A stretch of 64,000 bases of DNA from Anaspis maculata (lineage: Eukaryota > Arthropoda > Insecta > Coleoptera > Scraptiidae). A model generated the notes under the pieces. The model saw only the letters and a program-made list of their open reading frames with translations, made no database searches and had not been told where the DNA came from. The position numbers and the translations under genes were made by a program. The stretch covers positions 4,154,001-4,218,000 of the forward strand of contig OX421964.1 of NCBI GenBank assembly GCA_949128115.1, in the 5' to 3' direction. This document shows, piece after piece, positions 59,971-64,000 of the stretch (position 1 is its first letter; each line of letters starts with the position of its first letter).

Positions 59971-61740
59971 GCCAGGAAATCTACCTCTTCACTGAACTAG
60001 GATGATTTCCTTAAAAGACTTATCTCTGATCCCTGATTACTCTGATATCATCTGCAGCTGTCAGTTGCGTTAGAGACTTGATACTTCATTACTTGGAAGA
60101 CGACCTACTATCTAGTAATCCACAAGTCACGTAAATAATTGCACTACCTGCTCTCTCGCGGTGCCTCTCCCCATACACTGGCGTCTTGTCTTGTCATAGA
60201 CTAGAATACTCCAGCAGGGCCCAACCGAGGTCTCCCTCAGTGGAGGGGTGTGTATAGACAAAAATGCCGACTGTCTGGTAATGCACCGTAGGCAATTTTT
60301 TTCGAGTAACAATAATAATAATGACAATAATAGATACCTTTTTCATGAAAAAATGTTATGAATCGAGACCAAAAAAATAAGAAAAACAAAGAAAACAAGG
60401 GAAGAATATACAAAAATCACTGCATACAATCATGAATCATGCTAACAAATGTAGACCACCTAAAAGCGTCAATGGCGTCAATTGACAAAGGTGTCAAAAT
60501 GTCGTAAAATTTTTCTAATAATACGTATTTCGCGTTTAGTTTCCTTTATAATTAAGACGATCGTTTTAAAACACATCCTGTTGATAACTGCGTACCACAA
60601 TGAATACACGCCAACAATTACCTACTGCTTGCGCTTGAGAAGATCGCTTTGACTTCTCACTGTTATCGCCCTTGATCAAAAACTGGTCCGTAGGCCGAAG
60701 ATCGTGCTTATATAGCTCCGACTATTGTTCTGGAATCTTTCATCGGTCCTCCAGCAAATTCCACAATGACTTGGGATATGGTTTCGCGGCGACTCCCGGA
60801 AAATCTCACACCTTTCGCGTGCTTCCCGCGTGTTCCGTTATGGCGGCACCTCCGCCATTTCGGCTGATGTTTCCTACTCGGCTGTTGAGTCTCCTATGTA
60901 ATTTTGATGGTCAAGCCATGCCGTATGTTTCGGAATGTCTTGAGCTTCGAACTTGTACAGTGCAATCTCAAAGGCGGAATGGAACAGTCTAGAAAGATCA
61001 GGTGTGCTGGAGACTGCATGCGAGAGTCAGCGTTCGTGACAATATCACTAAGAGAAAGAGGATTTTAGTGGTAGACGCCCGCATGCAGACTTGGCTTAAG
61101 CATTCAGATGTTTATTAACTCACCCAAGTTTTTGGGAGCTGATCAGTGATCACAGAAACACATCTCGAAGCATTTAATGAATTGTATTTTAATAAACAGA
61201 TATTAAATATTGATCGTTCTTTGTTTTAGAAGAGACCATTTCTTTAATATATTGCCGAGATCGACTTACAGTCCAATTTTTAAGTAGGAGAATGCTGGAA
61301 TATTCAGCTTCACGTGATGTCTCGACAGCTAGACACCGCCTATCTGGTAACACAGCTGTATGCTGAACTAAAAACTATAAATCACACGACTGTAGAGTTA
61401 CCTGTACATACCTGCCTAAATGAGAGTTGCCGATTCATAATAGAAAATCAGAAAATGCCGAGATTTGCCGACTGATGACGATAAAATGGAAAATGTGGAG
61501 ATTTGCCGACTTATATTTCGAATGGGGGGGTGTGACACCCCCCCACACCCCTCCATCGGTTGGGCCCTGTACTTCAGAAGTCTTCTGTATACGCCTCAGA
61601 CGCTCTCGTCGCTTTCATTAATTACTTCCTTTTCCGGTGTACCTATTCTAGAACCTGTTGCTAGTCTAGTCTGTTGACGAGACCTTTTCAAGTCGAATGG
61701 GTGCCACTGATGGTGATATTTGCTCTCCTGAGGAAGGCGA
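59971..61740. other. No supported gene
   Basis: Intergenic DNA with a short AATAATAAT tract near 60312. A 106-codon plus frame (60672-60992) has no recognisable domain. Confidence 0.3.
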
Positions 61741-61746
61741 TGGGAC

Positions 61747-62182
61747 CAGTGCCGGATCTAGGCTTTTCTTCAGGGGGTGCAAAATCCGATTTCGTCGCCC
61801 CCCCTCCCATCGATACGCGAGAAACAAAGGGGCTCTAGAGAGACGAAGCCCCCCCCCCCGTAGCGCCGCAGGCCGTTCGAGCAAAAACCCCCCATTCTCA
61901 AAAAAATTTTACAATGTGAAAACATATACAAACTGCTGAAGTACTGGAGAACATTTTCTCTTGCCCCTCTTGCCACTGCCGACCGTCTGCCGTCCACCCT
62001 GCTTTTTAAAATGTATTGTCGTTTTCGGGAATCCTATCTGAATACTTTCATAAAAAGATAAAATCAGAATGTTATTTTCATAATTTTTTTTATGGAAATG
62101 AGATTGGACCCTACTTTGCCGCCCTTTCACTCTGCCGCCCGGTACATATGCCCCGGTTCGCTTCCCCCTAGATCCGGCGCTG
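61747..62182. mobile_element. hAT MITE, second CAGTGCCGGATCTAGG copy
   Basis: Same ends and interior as the copy at 37087 (shared CGATACGCGAGAAACAAAGG and GCCGCAGGCCGTT). TSD is GATGGGAC (61739-61746) and GATGAGAC (62183-62190), one mismatch. 436 bp. Confidence 0.9.
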
Positions 62183-62584
62183 GATGAGACTTTGCCCTAG
62201 CTGTTCTCCATCACTTCACGGGACTCCAACCTCCAACACACAGCCTTTATTTGTTCCGTTTCACCATTCACTGGAACGAAATAAAAGAAAAAATCGAACG
62301 ACGGACACAGATTACGCACTTCACACTCCACGCGATGGCAGAACGGAAATGGACACAATCAAACATCCAACGGAAATCACGTTGACGTATACATCATCAG
62401 TCAAACTTTGAATCTGAGCCAATCGCGTGGCTTCATTGCTTGCAGCATGCCGATCGGTAAATCGACAATGGCCAACAAAACAGCCATGAAATTACTAGGA
62501 TTTGAAAACTAGAATGCGACACTAGCGCTATGGTGAATGGGAGGAGCATTTAAAAGCTTAGAATTCTCTTACCTAGCTTACCGT

Positions 62585-63175
62585 TTTACAAGGTGATTTT
62601 TTCAAAAGAACCCACCCTACATTTTTTGTTGTCAAATTTTTCCCAGGAAAACGCTGGAACAGGTCGATTCTATATTTTGATGGGGACATCTAGGACGCAC
62701 GTCGCACACTGTCAAATTTTTATTTTCAACCCCTTCGCTCCTACCCTACCCTACTTTAGAATTTCAAATAGCACTACCTATGTTGTGAATCATCAAATTG
62801 AAGGTATAAGTGATGAAATTCTCTTTCTGTCAAACATACTTTGAATTCGTCTAAACCACCTCAAACCCTCCTCAAAATTGTTTCATTGTTAAATAGAGGG
62901 ACGTTTTCCCCTTATCAACTGCCGATCCTTGAGAAATGAGAAAAAGGAAATTTCGTTACTTTCAATTTGATGTACTCGTAGCACAAGATAGAGAGTGCTA
63001 TTTGAAATTCTTGAGTAGGATAGGGTGAAGACGAAGAGGTTGGAGAAAAAATTTGATAAAATATGTACTAGAAGTGTCCCCTCCAAAATAAAAATCGACC
63101 TGTTTCGGCGTTTTACCGGGAACATTTTTACGACGAGGAATCCGGAGTGAGTCTCGTTCAAAAAATTACCCTGTA
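62585..63175. mobile_element. Full inverted-repeat copy of the ATCGACCTG family
   Basis: Left arm (62590-62850: GGTGATTTTTTCAAA, GGAACAGGTCGATT, CAACCCCTTCGCTCC, ATCAAATTGAAGG) pairs with right arm (62940-63175, ending AAAAAATTACCCTGTATAGT). This copy shows the family is a palindromic element of about 590 bp with a right end of the ACCCTG type. The left end is less certain. Confidence 0.7.
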
Positions 63176-63179
63176 TAGT

Positions 63180-64000
63180 GCTTGTTGTATGTCAAACTCT
63201 AAGCAGTCGAAGCTGGCCGTTTGCTAGCTGATCTCCACTGTTGTGTTTTCACAATCACTTGTCACTTGATTCATCGTTATGTTCAAGAGACTGGACTCCT
63301 CTAGAAGGTTCCTTCAAGGCTTTGAAAATGCTGGAGATGACCTTTGGCAGAGAACTGACTGTACCTATTCCCTCCGGAGATCCCGAAACGTTCGATTTTA
63401 CGACGTTCTATTATTTGATGGCGTTGACATGCTGAAGATAATATTTCATAAATGTTTATTAAGCGTCCTGAACACAAATGATTTGGCGATTCAAAGAAAT
63501 TTTGACAGTGTCTTCAACAATTCAGTCGTTCTTCAATGTTTTTGATTGAGTCATTGCATAAACGTTTTTCAGCTGTTTGACAAAACGATATGCGCTAGTT
63601 CGCTTACCATTATTTTTCAGATGAAGTTTGATTTCCTGCTTGTTTCGAGACTTTGATCAACGATGTTTTACTCAATGGGTTCACCATGTGGTGGTCAAAC
63701 TCACTACGAATCATTCCTGGTTTTCACTCATAAATCATATATATTCAGAAAACTGTCCATGGGGATGATCATTATGCAACTGCAAGGTGTTTTCCAAGGA
63801 CAAAATAAGTTTAAACAGACGATTCGTGCATAGCTAAACAATTACCTGAGATTCACGAAACTTTCGTTTCAATAGATTTTGAAGCGTCTATTCCAGAAAA
63901 CTGCTTGACAATTGAACTGCAACACCTGAAAATTAGGTGTGTTTTTGAAGTGAGATAGCTCAAAAAATATTAGACGTATTCCAGAAATTCAGGCATGTGA
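63180..64000. other. No supported gene
   Basis: Overlapping frames near 63241-63545 (one reads FKRLDSSRRFLQGFENAG) have no recognisable domain. Nothing else is supported up to the window edge. Confidence 0.3.

Overview
This is an insect nuclear genome window. It is AT-rich, with GT-AG introns, AATAAA polyadenylation signals, many DNA-transposon remnants and a set of cuticular-protein genes. The proline-rich tails of the Rebers-Riddiford (RR) cuticle proteins and the transposon mix do not fix the order; Hemiptera is my guess. No bacterial operons, CRISPR arrays, rRNA or complete tRNA genes are visible.

Host genes, in order. (1) An RR-1 cuticle protein on + (1162-2878; first exon not found). 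(2) A complete three-exon RR-1 gene on + (7445-8648). (3) An atypical RR cuticle protein on + with a K/Q-rich tail (21128-23553). (4) A large mucin-like secreted protein on - (29034-31894) with 12 iterations of a Ser/Thr/Pro-rich unit, nine of them nearly identical 165-bp copies. (5) Its unexpanded paralogue on - (36452-38260). (6) A complete three-exon RR-1 gene on + (47103-47871). Genes 2 and 6 share one architecture: a 4-codon first exon, a second exon finishing the signal peptide, and a phase-2 intron inside the conserved Y-Q-W-S-Y. The chitin-binding RR core lies in exon 3. The mucin-like pair has a phase-2 intron at the corresponding place, which suggests they are highly diverged relatives of the RR family.

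The rest is mostly transposable elements. With terminal inverted repeats (TIRs) and target-site duplications (TSDs) readable by eye there are: hAT-type elements with 8-bp TSDs at 3411-4825, 24659-26644, 37087-37488, 41274-41790 and 61747-62182; a pogo-like element with a TA TSD and a broken transposase N-terminus at 5495-6879; and other TA-flanked elements at 9853-10507, 26936-27258, 27591-28575 and 57448-58027. A 5'-truncated LINE lies at 16803-18412 with a 15-bp TSD and an open reverse transcriptase frame. Several long inverted repeats (19448-20310, 40190-42060, 49540-51405 and others) could fold as long hairpins. A 1.8-kb degenerate GAAATC-type repeat lies at 33180-34950.

Functionally, the host genes all look like extracellular matrix or cuticle components: three chitin-binding RR proteins, one variant, and a pair of secreted proteins of which one has gained a large mucin-like domain by recent tandem amplification.
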